This document shows positions 44,700 through 53,650 of a stretch of 64,000 nt of DNA, piece after piece. This DNA comes from Silicimonas sp. (GTDB taxonomy: Bacteria; Pseudomonadota; Alphaproteobacteria; Rhodobacterales; Rhodobacteraceae): NCBI GenBank assembly GCA_022824315.1, contig JAJEAC010000188.1, positions 122,664-186,663 of the forward strand, in the 5' to 3' direction. Every line of letters starts with the position of its first letter. The first letter of the stretch is position 1. The notes under the pieces are model-generated. The model was given only the letters and a program-made list of their open reading frames with translations, was not told the DNA's origin and searched no databases. The translations under genes were made by a program, and so were the position numbers.

Positions 44700-47084
44700 T
44701 CATCCGCGACGCCTTGTCTTCGGGCCGGGCACGGCCGCAACGGGATCTTCAGGCCAATGATGCTTTGGATACCGGCCCTTCATTTCCTTGCGGACGTCGG
44801 CATAGGAGCTTGCCCAGAATCCGGGCAGATCCGTCGTGGTCTGGACCGGGCGGCCAGCCGGCGACAGCAACGTGACGCAGAGCGGCCGGCCTGCAACCGA
44901 AGGATGATGCCGAGTGCCGAAGAGTTCCTGGACTCGAAGCCTGACTTCCGGAGTCGGGGCCGTGTAGTCTACCGTGACGTTCCGGCCGTGCGGTGTCTCG
45001 AAAGTCGGCGGCGCCTCCCGGTCGAGGACCTGCAGTTGCTGCCAGTCGAGCATTGCGCGAAGACTGTGCGACACGTCAAAGGCCTTCCAGCCAGAAGCGG
45101 TGCGAACGTCACCCAAATGCGGGAGAAGCCAGCCTTCAAGCGAGTCGAGCAGAGTTTCGTCCGACATGTCCGGCAAGTCGTGACCCGATGCACGAAGCGC
45201 CGTCACGCGTGCCTGCAGCTGGCGGGCGGTCGGTGACATTGACAGGCCAAGGAGCCTGATGCCGTCCAGCATCGCGCGGGAAAGCTCGGCACGGGGCGCA
45301 TCCTTCCACCGCCGGGACGAAAGGACAATTGCCCCAAGACGCTCTTCTTCCACAGCAACGACACGCCCTGAAGAACGAGACCAGCGCACCGTCCGATGCC
45401 ACGTCATGCGATCTCCGAGGACATCCCGCAACGTGCTCTCCGAAACGGGAAGCGCGGTGCGAACGGTAGCCTCGGTCGGATGACCATCGGTACCGACAAC
45501 GACCAGAAGCGGGATCCCCGCCAGAGGATCGCCCGCATCCATTCTCACCCCTTTGCCTCCAGAGAGAAGCCAACGCGGATTTCGGCCCTTGCGTCGCAGC
45601 GCGATGCGATCCGGGTAAGCCAAGGCCGCCTGCGCCGACGGGTCGGAAATTCGGGTAACGGGCGCGACCCTGGAGAGCCTGGATGATTCCGCGCGGATCC
45701 GGTCGAGGGCCGGGTCGCGACGCCGGGACACAAGCGCGTCGAGGCGGATCGAAAGATCGGCCCCGGCAGTTCTGAGCGGGTCACGGTCGGACAGCAATGC
45801 GGCCAGCGGAGCCGCGGACTTTCCCGCGAGCGCCAGCATGTGGCCAAGCCGGGGATGCAGCGGCAAACGGGCAAGGGCACGACCGTGATCGGTGATGCGC
45901 GTCCCTTCCAAGGCGCCAAGCTCGACAAGAAGCGCCCTCGCATCCGAAAGCGACCCATCCGGCGGAGGTGTCAGGAAGGACAGCTCGGAGGTGCCCCATT
46001 CGGCAAGCTCAAGCGCGAGCCCGGCGAGGTCGCCGGTTTCAATTTCGGGAGGAGGAAATTGCGCCTGCGCACCCGCCTCACCCTTGGTCCAGAGGCGGTA
46101 GCAGATCCCGTCCGCGACCCGGCCCGCGCGACCCGTGCGTTGCTCGGCCTCGGCACGGGTGACGCGTTCGGTAACCAGGCGTGACATGCCGGATCCTGGG
46201 TCAAAGCGCGCACGGCGCGTGTATCCACTGTCAATCACGACACCGATATCGGGGATCGTCAGCGAAGTCTCGGCGATGGAAGTAGCCAGCACGAGCTTGC
46301 GCATGTCCGTCCGTCCAAGCGCCCTGTTCTGTTCGGCGAACGGAAGTGACCCATAGAGCGGCAGGATCGCGATGTCCGGCAACTCAAGCGCGGCAATGAC
46401 GCTGCGAATCTCTCTTTCGCCGGGCAGAAATGCCAGAATGCCTCCCTTTGTCTCGGTAACGGCCATCTTGATCAAGGCCACCATGCCTGGCTCAACCGGA
46501 CCGTGCCGAGGTCGGTCCAGCCAGCGGGTTTCAACTGGATGGCTTCGGCCGTCCGACGTGATGATTGGGGCATCTCCCATCAATGCCGCCACAGGCGCGG
46601 CATCAATGGTGGCGGACATGATCAGAAGAAGCAGGTCTTCGCGAAGGGCCGCACGACATTCGAGGGCCAGCGCGAGGCCCAGATCCGTATTGAGCGATCG
46701 CTCATGAAACTCGTCGAAGATCAGGGCCCCAATCCCCTCGAGGCCGGGATCTGCCTGAATCATGCGGGTCAGGATGCCCTCGGTAACCACCTCGATCCTG
46801 GTCGCTCTCGAAACGCGCGCCTCGCCTCGAATTCGATAGCCGACAGTCTGGCCGACACTCTCGGAGAGTGTGGCGGCCATGGTTCGCGCCGCAGCGCGTG
46901 TTGCCAGCCGTCTCGGTTCAAGCATGACGATGCGACCTTGGGTCAGGCCCGATTCGAGCAGGGCGAGCGGTACGCGCGTCGTCTTTCCTGCACCCGGCGG
47001 CGCTCGGAGCACGGCCTGTCGCTGCCTTGCCAACGCATCCGTCAGTTGCGGCAACACGTCGTTGATTGGAAGGTGATCGACCAT
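44700..47084 (-). CDS. hrpB: ATP-dependent RNA helicase HrpB
   Basis: A 794-residue DEAH-type helicase. Motifs in order are I APPGAGKTTRVPLALL, Ia MLEPRRLATRAAA, II DEFHERSLNTDLG, III LLIMSATID, V ATSIAETSLTIPDIGVVIDS, and VI QRTGRAGRVADGICYRLW. The HrpB C-terminal domain follows (SPTARQLQARV, FGTRHHPSVAGRPLCVTLLS, FWASSYADVRKEMKGRYPKH). The ATG at 47084 is used; upstream codons add unrelated residues. Its cell role is poorly defined in most bacteria. Confidence 0.95.
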   Translation of the reverse strand: MVDHLPINDVLPQLTDALARQRQAVLRAPPGAGKTTRVPLALLESGLTQGRIVMLEPRRLATRAAARTMAATLSESVGQTVGYRIRGEARVSRATRIEVVTEGILTRMIQADPGLEGIGALIFDEFHERSLNTDLGLALALECRAALREDLLLLIMSATIDAAPVAALMGDAPIITSDGRSHPVETRWLDRPRHGPVEPGMVALIKMAVTETKGGILAFLPGEREIRSVIAALELPDIAILPLYGSLPFAEQNRALGRTDMRKLVLATSIAETSLTIPDIGVVIDSGYTRRARFDPGSGMSRLVTERVTRAEAEQRTGRAGRVADGICYRLWTKGEAGAQAQFPPPEIETGDLAGLALELAEWGTSELSFLTPPPDGSLSDARALLVELGALEGTRITDHGRALARLPLHPRLGHMLALAGKSAAPLAALLSDRDPLRTAGADLSIRLDALVSRRRDPALDRIRAESSRLSRVAPVTRISDPSAQAALAYPDRIALRRKGRNPRWLLSGGKGVRMDAGDPLAGIPLLVVVGTDGHPTEATVRTALPVSESTLRDVLGDRMTWHRTVRWSRSSGRVVAVEEERLGAIVLSSRRWKDAPRAELSRAMLDGIRLLGLSMSPTARQLQARVTALRASGHDLPDMSDETLLDSLEGWLLPHLGDVRTASGWKAFDVSHSLRAMLDWQQLQVLDREAPPTFETPHGRNVTVDYTAPTPEVRLRVQELFGTRHHPSVAGRPLCVTLLSPAGRPVQTTTDLPGFWASSYADVRKEMKGRYPKHHWPEDPVAAVPGPKTRRRG

Positions 47085-47233
47085 GAGGCAGGAGTAGCGA
47101 AGCGATTCCCGATTTGAAACGCCCGTCAGCGGATCGCGGATGCACACGGGATCATGCGCGGCACATGCCGTCTCAATCTCGGTCGTCGAGACACGCCCTC
47201 ATTCCGGCGGCGTCCCAGCTCCTGCGCCTCCTG

Positions 47234-47674
47234 TCACCAACGGGCGAGCGCGTCCTCGTCCTCATCTCTGGCCGCAACCCATTTCTCTCCATCGGGTCCG
47301 ATTTCCTTTTTCCAGAACGGCGCACGGGATTTCAGATAATCCATCAGGAATTCCGCCGCCATGAAGGCGTCGGCGCGATGGCGCGCGGCCGTGGCAACCA
47401 TCATGATCTGTTCGCCGGGCTCAAGCTGTCCGTAGCGGTGGATGACGACGGCGCCCAAGAGCGACCAACGATCCATTGCTTCCTTGCGAATCTTCTCCAC
47501 GGCCTTTTCAGTCATGGCAGGATAGTGCTCGATCTCCATTGCCGTGAGCTTTCCGTCATCATCTCGCACCAAGCCCGAAAAAGTCACGACGGCACCGGCG
47601 CCCGAAACCGATTCCGCAAAGCGCCGGACTTCGGCGCCCATGTCAAAGGGGGTTGACTGGATGCTGACGGTCAT
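47234..47674 (-). CDS. moaE: Molybdopterin synthase catalytic subunit
   Basis: A 146-residue MoaE. Family parts are GAVVTFSGLVRDDDG, LTAMEIEHYPAMTEKAVEKI, VVIHRYGQLEPGEQIMMVAT, AARHRADAFMAAEFLMDYLK and RAPFWKKEIGPDGEKWV, including catalytic Lys residues. With MoaD it adds the dithiolene sulfurs to make molybdopterin. It overlaps moaD by four bases. Confidence 0.97.
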   Translation of the reverse strand: MTVSIQSTPFDMGAEVRRFAESVSGAGAVVTFSGLVRDDDGKLTAMEIEHYPAMTEKAVEKIRKEAMDRWSLLGAVVIHRYGQLEPGEQIMMVATAARHRADAFMAAEFLMDYLKSRAPFWKKEIGPDGEKWVAARDEDEDALARW

Positions 47675-47919
47675 CCGCCCGTCATCGGCGGAAAGAACGC
47701 CACTTCACGCGCTCCGGCCAGCGGCGCGTCCATGTCTGCCATGCCTTGGTCAATCGCCACGCGAACCGACGTCATGTCGGAAAAGGCCAATGCATGCGCC
47801 TCGCTGCGCGCCCGGAGCTCATTCACCAGCTCCGCGACGGTGGCGGCACCGGTTTCTATCATTTCCGAACGCTCTCCGACGCGTTCTCGAAGCCAGGCAA
47901 AGTAGAGCACTTCGATCAT
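47671..47919 (-). CDS. moaD: Molybdopterin synthase sulfur carrier subunit
   Basis: An 82-residue ubiquitin-fold protein starting MIEVLYFAWLRERVGERSE and ending in FFPPMTGG; the terminal Gly-Gly is the thiocarboxylation site. It lies between pgsA and moaE with four-base overlaps on both sides, an order that keeps it co-translated with its partner. Confidence 0.96.
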   Translation of the reverse strand: MIEVLYFAWLRERVGERSEMIETGAATVAELVNELRARSEAHALAFSDMTSVRVAIDQGMADMDAPLAGAREVAFFPPMTGG

Positions 47920-48539
47920 TGTCCGTCCCTCAGGTAGGGCAGCCCCTTGCGAAAATAGTCAATTCCCGAAACGAGAGTCAGAACCGCCGCGACCCAGAGC
48001 AGTGCCACACCGACCCACCACGTGCCGTCCGCGGCGATCCGGACGAGTTGCTCTGCCTGCGACGCGTAACCTCCGGCGTCGCCTTCGAACATGTGAGAAA
48101 AGGCTCCCGAAGCGAACAGAACCGCAATGGCGATCATTTGCGCTGCGGTCTTCAGCTTTGCGACCCATGTGACAGTGAGCGCCCCGGCCGCGTCGCCAAG
48201 AAACTCCCGCAGCCCCGAAACGAAAATCTCCCGGAACACGATCGCAGTTGCAGGCAGCAGGATCCAGGCATTCAGGCCGGACTGCGCCGTGATCACCAAC
48301 AGCGCGATGACAACCATGGCCTTGTCGGCAATCGGGTCGAGCATTGAACCGAATCTGGTTTCCTGCTTCCAACGCCGTGCAAGGTAGCCGTCAACGAAAT
48401 CTGTGACGGCAGCGCCCACGAAAAGAAAGAACGCAAGCCAATCCGCCCAAGGACGCGCGAAATACAGGAACATCACGCCGACGCCCGGGGCCGCCAAAAG
48501 CCGCAGCAACGTCAGCACGTTCGGGATCGTAAGGGTCAT
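47916..48539 (-). CDS. pgsA: CDP-diacylglycerol-glycerol-3-phosphate 3-phosphatidyltransferase
   Basis: A 207-residue inner-membrane enzyme that makes phosphatidylglycerol phosphate. The CDP-alcohol phosphotransferase motif is DFVDGYLARRWKQETRFGSM followed by LDPIADKAMV (DGx2ARx8Gx3Dx3D). TIPNVLTLLRLLAAPGVG at the N-terminus is typical, and several hydrophobic helices follow. The ATG at 48539 is preferred over an upstream TTG. It is followed by moaD and moaE. Confidence 0.95.
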   Translation of the reverse strand: MTLTIPNVLTLLRLLAAPGVGVMFLYFARPWADWLAFFLFVGAAVTDFVDGYLARRWKQETRFGSMLDPIADKAMVVIALLVITAQSGLNAWILLPATAIVFREIFVSGLREFLGDAAGALTVTWVAKLKTAAQMIAIAVLFASGAFSHMFEGDAGGYASQAEQLVRIAADGTWWVGVALLWVAAVLTLVSGIDYFRKGLPYLRDGQ

Positions 48540-48629
48540 GTTCAAGACTTAGTCCCAAGGCGCACATTTGGGAAGTGCCCGCATCGCAGCCGCTGGGCCG
48601 GCGCCTGTTCCATCGAGGTCGGCAGCGCT

Positions 48630-50498
48630 TCAGCCCCGTTCGTGAAAGAAGTCGTAGATGGTCTCGGCCGTTCTGGCCGAAATGCCCTCGACGGCCTTGA
48701 GATCCGCCAGTCCGGCGCGGCTCACCGCCTTGGCCGAACCGAAATGCGCCAAAAGGGCGCGTTTCCGGACGGCGCCCACGCCTGGCACATCGTCCAGAGG
48801 CGTTGCCCCGATAGCCCGTGAGCGCTTCTGCCGGTGGGCGCCGATGGCAAAGCGGTGCGCCTCGTCGCGCATGCGCTGCACCAAGTAGAGAACGGGATCG
48901 CCGCGCTTCAACGCAAATGGCCGGGCCCCCTTGCGATGAAACTCTTCCTTGCCCGCATTGCGATCGACGCCCTTTGCGACACCCACCACAGGCATGTCGT
49001 CGACGCCAAGCTCCGTGAGAACATCATGAACCGCGCTCACCTGCCCGTCGCCTCCGTCAATCAGGAGCAGATCCGGCCAGGCATCCGTCTGTCGGTCGGA
49101 ATTTTCCTTGAGAAGCCGCTTGAAGCGACGGGTCAGCACTTCGCGCATCATCGCGAAGTCATCACCTGGCGCCAGTTCAGAATCCTTGATGTTGAACTTG
49201 CGAAACTGGCTCCGAATGAACCCCTCTTTGCCCGCGACGATCATGCTGCCGACTGCGTGTGCACCCTGAATGTGGCTGTTGTCATAGACCTCGATGCGCT
49301 GCAGGTCGACATCGAGGTCGAAGGCCTTCGCAAGGTCTTTCAGGAGCTTCTCCTGCGTGGCGGATTCGGACATCTTGCGGGCCAGGCTCTCGCGGGCGTT
49401 ACGTAGCGCGCCAGCCACAAGCTCCTTCTTCTCGCCGCGTTGCGGAACGGAAATCACGACTCTTCGACCCGATTTTTCCGACAATGCGGCTGCCATGAGA
49501 TCCGCATCCTCAATTCCGTCGGAGAGCAGGATCAGGCGGGGCGGCTCCTTCTTGTCATAGAACTGGCCGACAAAAGCCTGCATGATCTCCGCCGCCTCGG
49601 CTCCCGATCCGGTGCGTGGAAAGAAATCGCTGTTGCCCCAGTTCTGGTTGGCACGAATGAAGAAGACCTGAACGCAAGCCTGTCCGCCCTCGACGTGAAG
49701 CGCAATGACATCCGCCTCGACCACTCCGGCGGGGTTCACGGCCTGGCTGCCCTGCACGAAGGTGAGAGCCTTCAGCCGGTCACGGAGCGCAGCGGCCGTT
49801 TCGAATTCGAGCGCCTCCGAAGCTGTCTGCATCTTCTCGGCGAGTCGCTCCTGGACCATGGTCGTACGGCCCTGCAGGAAGCGCTCGGCATCCCGAGCGA
49901 GGGCGAAGTACTCCTTTTCCGTGACCTTGCCCACGCAGGGTCCGCTGCAGCGCTTGATCTGGTAGAGCAGGCAGGGTCGTGTGCGGCTATCGAAGGTGGC
50001 ATCCGAGCAATTCCTCAACAGGAAAACCTTCTGCAGCTGGTTGATCGTCCGGTTCACGGCTCCGGCGCTGGCAAAGGGCCCGTAATAGTCGCCCTTTTCC
50101 TTCCGTGCGCCCCTGTGCTTCTTGATCTGCGGAAAGGCATGATTCTTGGTCACGAGAATGTTCGGAAACGACTTGTCGTCCCGAAGCAGCACGTTGTAGC
50201 GCGGCTTGAGTTGCTTGATGAGATTCTGCTCGAGCAGCAGGGCCTCGGTCTCGGTCCGAGTCGTCAGGAACATCATCGACGCCGTCTCCCGGATCATCCG
50301 CGTGATCCTGGGCGAATGTCCGCTCGGCCGGGCATAGGACGACACCCTCGCCTTCAGGTTTCGCGCTTTGCCCACGTAAAGCACGGACCCCCTTTCGTCG
50401 AGCATCCGATAGACTCCGGGACTCGCATCAAGAGTCTTCAGGCTGGCCTTGATGGCTGAATACCCTCGAACGGGCGATGGTCTCGATCTTTCAACCAT
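48630..50498 (-). CDS. uvrC: Excinuclease ABC subunit C
   Basis: A 622-residue UvrC. The GIY-YIG nuclease domain for the 3' incision is SPGVYRMLDERGSVLYVGKA with RNLKARVSSY; a Cys-containing region (RPCLLYQIKRCSGPCVGKV), UVR motif (RLAEKMQTASEALEFETAAA), the RNase H-like 5' nuclease domain (RIEVYDNSHIQGAHAVGSMI, LLLIDGGDGQVSAV), and two helix-hairpin-helix motifs at the end (LDDVPGVGAVRKRALLAHFG, LKAVEGISARTAETIYDFF) are all present. The ATG at 50498 is used since residues before it come from AT-rich non-coding DNA. Confidence 0.97.
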   Translation of the reverse strand: MVERSRPSPVRGYSAIKASLKTLDASPGVYRMLDERGSVLYVGKARNLKARVSSYARPSGHSPRITRMIRETASMMFLTTRTETEALLLEQNLIKQLKPRYNVLLRDDKSFPNILVTKNHAFPQIKKHRGARKEKGDYYGPFASAGAVNRTINQLQKVFLLRNCSDATFDSRTRPCLLYQIKRCSGPCVGKVTEKEYFALARDAERFLQGRTTMVQERLAEKMQTASEALEFETAAALRDRLKALTFVQGSQAVNPAGVVEADVIALHVEGGQACVQVFFIRANQNWGNSDFFPRTGSGAEAAEIMQAFVGQFYDKKEPPRLILLSDGIEDADLMAAALSEKSGRRVVISVPQRGEKKELVAGALRNARESLARKMSESATQEKLLKDLAKAFDLDVDLQRIEVYDNSHIQGAHAVGSMIVAGKEGFIRSQFRKFNIKDSELAPGDDFAMMREVLTRRFKRLLKENSDRQTDAWPDLLLIDGGDGQVSAVHDVLTELGVDDMPVVGVAKGVDRNAGKEEFHRKGARPFALKRGDPVLYLVQRMRDEAHRFAIGAHRQKRSRAIGATPLDDVPGVGAVRKRALLAHFGSAKAVSRAGLADLKAVEGISARTAETIYDFFHERG

Positions 50499-50783
50499 GG
50501 TCCCGGACACGCTGCACAAGTTGAATTTCAAAGCAACAAAAAAGCTGTCCACGAAACTTGGGGATATCTTTGCGGAAAACTTGCGGCGGTCGAGGATTTC
50601 CCCCTTGATTTCAGCACCTTTCGCGAAAATGCCCAAATTTTGTGCGATCTTGCAATGCCTTGATTTCAAAGGGTATTTTTTATTCCCTCGCCAATACATT
50701 GATAACATTGAAGATTTTGTAACATCTGCGTGACAGCCCGTCGCTGCGGTGCACAACTCATGGCAGGTTCGGCAAGTCCCCGG
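50499..50783. promoter_or_regulatory. AT-rich intergenic region upstream of uvrC
   Basis: About 285 bases that are strikingly AT-rich for this window (for example GGTATTTTTTATTCCC at about 50671 and TTGATAACATTGAAGATTTT). The region separates uvrC from the downstream end of an SDR gene, both on the minus strand. It should contain the uvrC promoter and perhaps a terminator or a bent-DNA regulatory site. No gene is supported. Confidence 0.5.
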
Positions 50784-51569
50784 TCATTCCACGCCCAGGA
50801 TATCAGGCGTTTCCCAAGCCAGGTGCTGGCCACCGTCGGGGCAGAGCATCTGTCCTGTCACGCTCGGCGCATCCAGAAAAAACCCAAGCGCCCCAGTCAC
50901 GTCCGCAACATCGCTCCCCCTGTTCAGGATGGTGTTCCGACGCTGGTTCGCGAAGTGCTCGCGCGATTGGCGCGCCCCTTGCAGGGTCGGCCCTGGCCCG
51001 ATCGCGTTGACGCGGATGGCAGGCGCCAACGCTTGGGCCGACGTCCGGGTCAACGTCCAGAGGGCGGACTTGGCGATCGTGTAGGAAGCGAAATGCGGCG
51101 TGAGTCTTCTCACGCGCTGATCAATGACGTTGACGATCAGCGCCCGGGCCGTGGTTTCGTCCCGCTCCCCGCAGATTTCCGGTGCCGGAGCCTGTTCGGC
51201 AAACGTCTGAGTCAGGACGAACGGGGCCCGGAGATTCGACTCGATGTGCCGGTCCCAACTCTCGCGCGTGCAGGTGTGAACCGTGTCGTGTTCGAAAATC
51301 GATGCGGAATTGACGAGCACGGTAAGCGGACCACCGAGAGCCTCGACGGCATTCGGGACCAAACCCTGCATTTGCTCCTCGACGGTCAGATCGGCCAACA
51401 GCACCACGGACTTCACGTCCAGATCGCGTGCCGCGGCCGCGACAGCGTTGGCTTCGTCCCTCGATCTGTGGCAATGCACGACTACATCCAGCCCGCGCCT
51501 GGCGAGATAGAGCGCCATCGCGCGCCCAAGGCGCCTGCCTGCGCCTGTCACGAGTGCCTGACCATTCAT
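50784..51569 (-). CDS. Short-chain dehydrogenase, FolM/pteridine-reductase-like
   Basis: A 261-residue SDR with VTGAGRRLGRAMALYLARRG (the arginine-rich cofactor loop seen in FolM and pteridine reductases, which use NADPH), VNSASIFEHD, and catalytic SYTIAKSALWTL. The stretch VNAIGPGPTLQGARQS is also typical of that subgroup. It may reduce dihydropteridines as an alternate dihydrofolate or dihydromonapterin reductase. Start ATG at 51569 overlaps the next gene's stop by four bases, so it is co-transcribed with the antiporter gene. Confidence 0.85.
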   Translation of the reverse strand: MNGQALVTGAGRRLGRAMALYLARRGLDVVVHCHRSRDEANAVAAAARDLDVKSVVLLADLTVEEQMQGLVPNAVEALGGPLTVLVNSASIFEHDTVHTCTRESWDRHIESNLRAPFVLTQTFAEQAPAPEICGERDETTARALIVNVIDQRVRRLTPHFASYTIAKSALWTLTRTSAQALAPAIRVNAIGPGPTLQGARQSREHFANQRRNTILNRGSDVADVTGALGFFLDAPSVTGQMLCPDGGQHLAWETPDILGVE

Positions 51570-52510
51570 CCGTGCAGCACCACCAGGATCACGTATACGA
51601 CATATAGAGACGTGAACAGCACGCCGAAACGGCGCGTCAACTCCCATCTGCGAAAAAACACGAACGGAACGAGCAGCACCGATGCGCCAAGCATGCACCA
51701 TAGGTCAAAGGCCAAGAACTCCCGAGGTACCGGAATCGTGCCGAACAGCGCCGCACCCCCGGCGATCAGCAGAAGGTTGAAGATGTTCGAACCGATGACG
51801 TTGCCAAGTGCCACGTCCGCGTTTCTGCGCACGGCGGCCATCGTCGTGGTGGCAAGTTCGGGCAGCGATGTGCCAATGGCCACAATGGTCAGGCCGATTG
51901 CGCTGTCGGACACTCCGAAGATGCCCGCCATCTCCACCGCAGCATCGACAAGCAGCCCGGCACCCAAGGGAAGGCAGGCAATGCCGAGCACCAGGAAGAG
52001 CGCAATGGTCCGCAACCGCATCTGCGTCTCCGGCGCTGCGACCGGCTGAAGGCCTGCCACGCAACGATGCCTGGCGGCATGCCGAACCTGATCGGACACG
52101 ACCAGGACCAGGATCACGAGAAGAATGACGCCATGGACCCAGTTGAGAGGCCCGATCACGCAAAGCAGGAAGAACACGGCGCTGACGCCAAGCATGGTCA
52201 CGTAGCTCTTTCGGCAGTCGATCCCCTTGGTCCGCAGCCGTGAAATCAATGCGGGCACGCCCAGAACCAAAAGTACGTTCGCGGTGTTTGAACCAACGAC
52301 ATTTCCGAGCGCGAGTCCCGGCGCACCGCCGAACACCGCCTGAATCGACAGCAGCAGTTCCGGGGCGGACGTGCCGAGCGCGACGACCGTCAGGCTAACG
52401 ACAAAAGCCGGAATCCGTAGGCGCGGCGAGGCGCCAACGGCGCCACGCACCAGAAGGTCGCCTGCCAGAAGCAGGATCGCCAGTCCGGCCGCACCGGTGA
52501 TCCATACCAA
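51566..52510 (-). CDS. Calcium/sodium antiporter family protein (CaCA)
   Basis: A 314-residue membrane exchanger of the YrbG/CaxA family with two inverted halves. The alpha repeats are VVSLTVVALGTSAPELLLSI with LGNVVGSNTANVLLVLG, and LTIVAIGTSLPELATTTMAA with LGNVIGSNIFNLLLIAG. The acidic residues in SAPE and SLPE coordinate cations. About ten hydrophobic helices are visible. It precedes the FolM-like gene and follows a small membrane protein gene by three bases. Confidence 0.93.
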   Translation of the reverse strand: MVWITGAAGLAILLLAGDLLVRGAVGASPRLRIPAFVVSLTVVALGTSAPELLLSIQAVFGGAPGLALGNVVGSNTANVLLVLGVPALISRLRTKGIDCRKSYVTMLGVSAVFFLLCVIGPLNWVHGVILLVILVLVVSDQVRHAARHRCVAGLQPVAAPETQMRLRTIALFLVLGIACLPLGAGLLVDAAVEMAGIFGVSDSAIGLTIVAIGTSLPELATTTMAAVRRNADVALGNVIGSNIFNLLLIAGGAALFGTIPVPREFLAFDLWCMLGASVLLVPFVFFRRWELTRRFGVLFTSLYVVYVILVVLHG

Positions 52511-52513
52511 GCG

Positions 52514-52681
52514 TCAGGCTCTTCCGCAGGGGCACGGTCCCTTGCCAATCCGGTATCGCCCGCAACCGGCGCACTTTCGTGCAATTCCCCTCATGCTGCG
52601 TGGCAGCAGAAGGCGGAGCTTCCCAAATATCGCAAGCAAGGCAATGAAGATCAGAAAGATCGTGACGATCTTCAGCATCAT
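52514..52681 (-). CDS. Small membrane protein with C-terminal zinc-ribbon-like motif
   Basis: A 55-residue protein: one N-terminal helix (KIVTIFLIFIALLAIFGKL), a basic stretch, then CAGCGRYRIGKGPCPCG, which could bind a metal through four Cys. The gene lies between the S49 protease gene (four bases before) and the antiporter gene (three bases after) on the same strand, so it is likely translated as part of that run. I do not know a function for it. Confidence 0.75.
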   Translation of the reverse strand: MMLKIVTIFLIFIALLAIFGKLRLLLPRSMRGIARKCAGCGRYRIGKGPCPCGRA

Positions 52682-52685
52682 GGGC

Positions 52686-53483
52686 TCAGACCCCAAAGCG
52701 CCGGAAAGCCAGACGGTCCTCGACCTCGGACATCGCGTCTGCTGCAAGTCCCACGCCGAACCGATGGAGAAACGGACGACGCTGCGCGTAACGCCTGAGA
52801 ACGACCTTTTCGCCGAAGACCTCCTTCATCTTCGGCACGAGATGTCCAACCCCGTCGACAAGGCCCGTGGGAAGGGTCGCCGAGCCCACCCAGATGTCTC
52901 CGTTGAAGAGGTCCTCGTCCTCGTTCAGGCGCGCGCCTCGTCGGGATTTCACGTGTTCGATGAATCCGGCGTGAATGTGCTCCTGCAGCACCTTCAAGCG
53001 CTTAACGTCTTCCGGCTTCTCTGCCTGGAACGAGTCCAGCATGCTCTTCGTCTCGCCTGCGGTATAGACGCGGCGCTCTATTCCGTGACGCTCGATGAAG
53101 TCCTTCAGGCCGAAGCCGGCCGAAATGACCCCGATCGATCCGATGATCGAATGCCGGTCCACCCAAATTTCGTCCGCCGCGCTGGCAATGTAATACCCGC
53201 CCGAAGCCGCTACGTCCTCGACAAAGGCATAGACCTTGACGCCCTTCTCCTCGGCAAGCCGCCGAATGCGTGCCGAAATCAGTGACGACTGCGCCGGACT
53301 TCCCCCGGGCGAATTGATGGAAAGCGCCACGGCAGCTGGCTTGCCCTTTGTGAACGCCTTTTCGACAAGACCCGCCAGGTTCGAGTCGTTGAGCGTGCCA
53401 CGCGTTCGCGCGGCAATCACGCCGTGAAGCTTTAGCACGGACACGACGGGCGGGGATTTGACGAATGGAATCAGTCTCCTCAT
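52686..53483 (-). CDS. S49-family peptidase (SppA/SohB-like)
   Basis: A 265-residue serine protease. SINSPGGSPAQSSLISARIR and VEDVAASGGYYIASAADEIW (nucleophile Ser) are clear, as is the IGSIGVISAGFGLKDFIERH block; a catalytic Lys is expected in the AGETKSMLDSFQAE segment. There is no obvious N-terminal membrane anchor, so it is either cytoplasmic or peripheral. An alternative ATG nine bases upstream (53492) is possible. SppA-type enzymes degrade signal peptides or membrane fragments. Confidence 0.9.
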   Translation of the reverse strand: MRRLIPFVKSPPVVSVLKLHGVIAARTRGTLNDSNLAGLVEKAFTKGKPAAVALSINSPGGSPAQSSLISARIRRLAEEKGVKVYAFVEDVAASGGYYIASAADEIWVDRHSIIGSIGVISAGFGLKDFIERHGIERRVYTAGETKSMLDSFQAEKPEDVKRLKVLQEHIHAGFIEHVKSRRGARLNEDEDLFNGDIWVGSATLPTGLVDGVGHLVPKMKEVFGEKVVLRRYAQRRPFLHRFGVGLAADAMSEVEDRLAFRRFGV

Positions 53484-53650
53484 GGCCCCCATCTAGGCAC
53501 AGGAGGCGGCGGCAACAAGTCGGTTTGCCCTTGGGCACCCAATTCCCCACCATCAATTGACCGGTCGGCTCCGCTGCCATGGCCGGACAAGGAATCCGTC
53601 GCGCCTCGGCCGACAATCAGGCATCGCCGGAGACAGGCGACACCGTCGCG

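Noticed and set aside
50499..50756. N-terminal extension of UvrC by about 86 residues
   Set aside because: The added residues come from the AT-rich spacer, lack similarity to UvrC, and the ATG at 50498 gives the family N-terminus.
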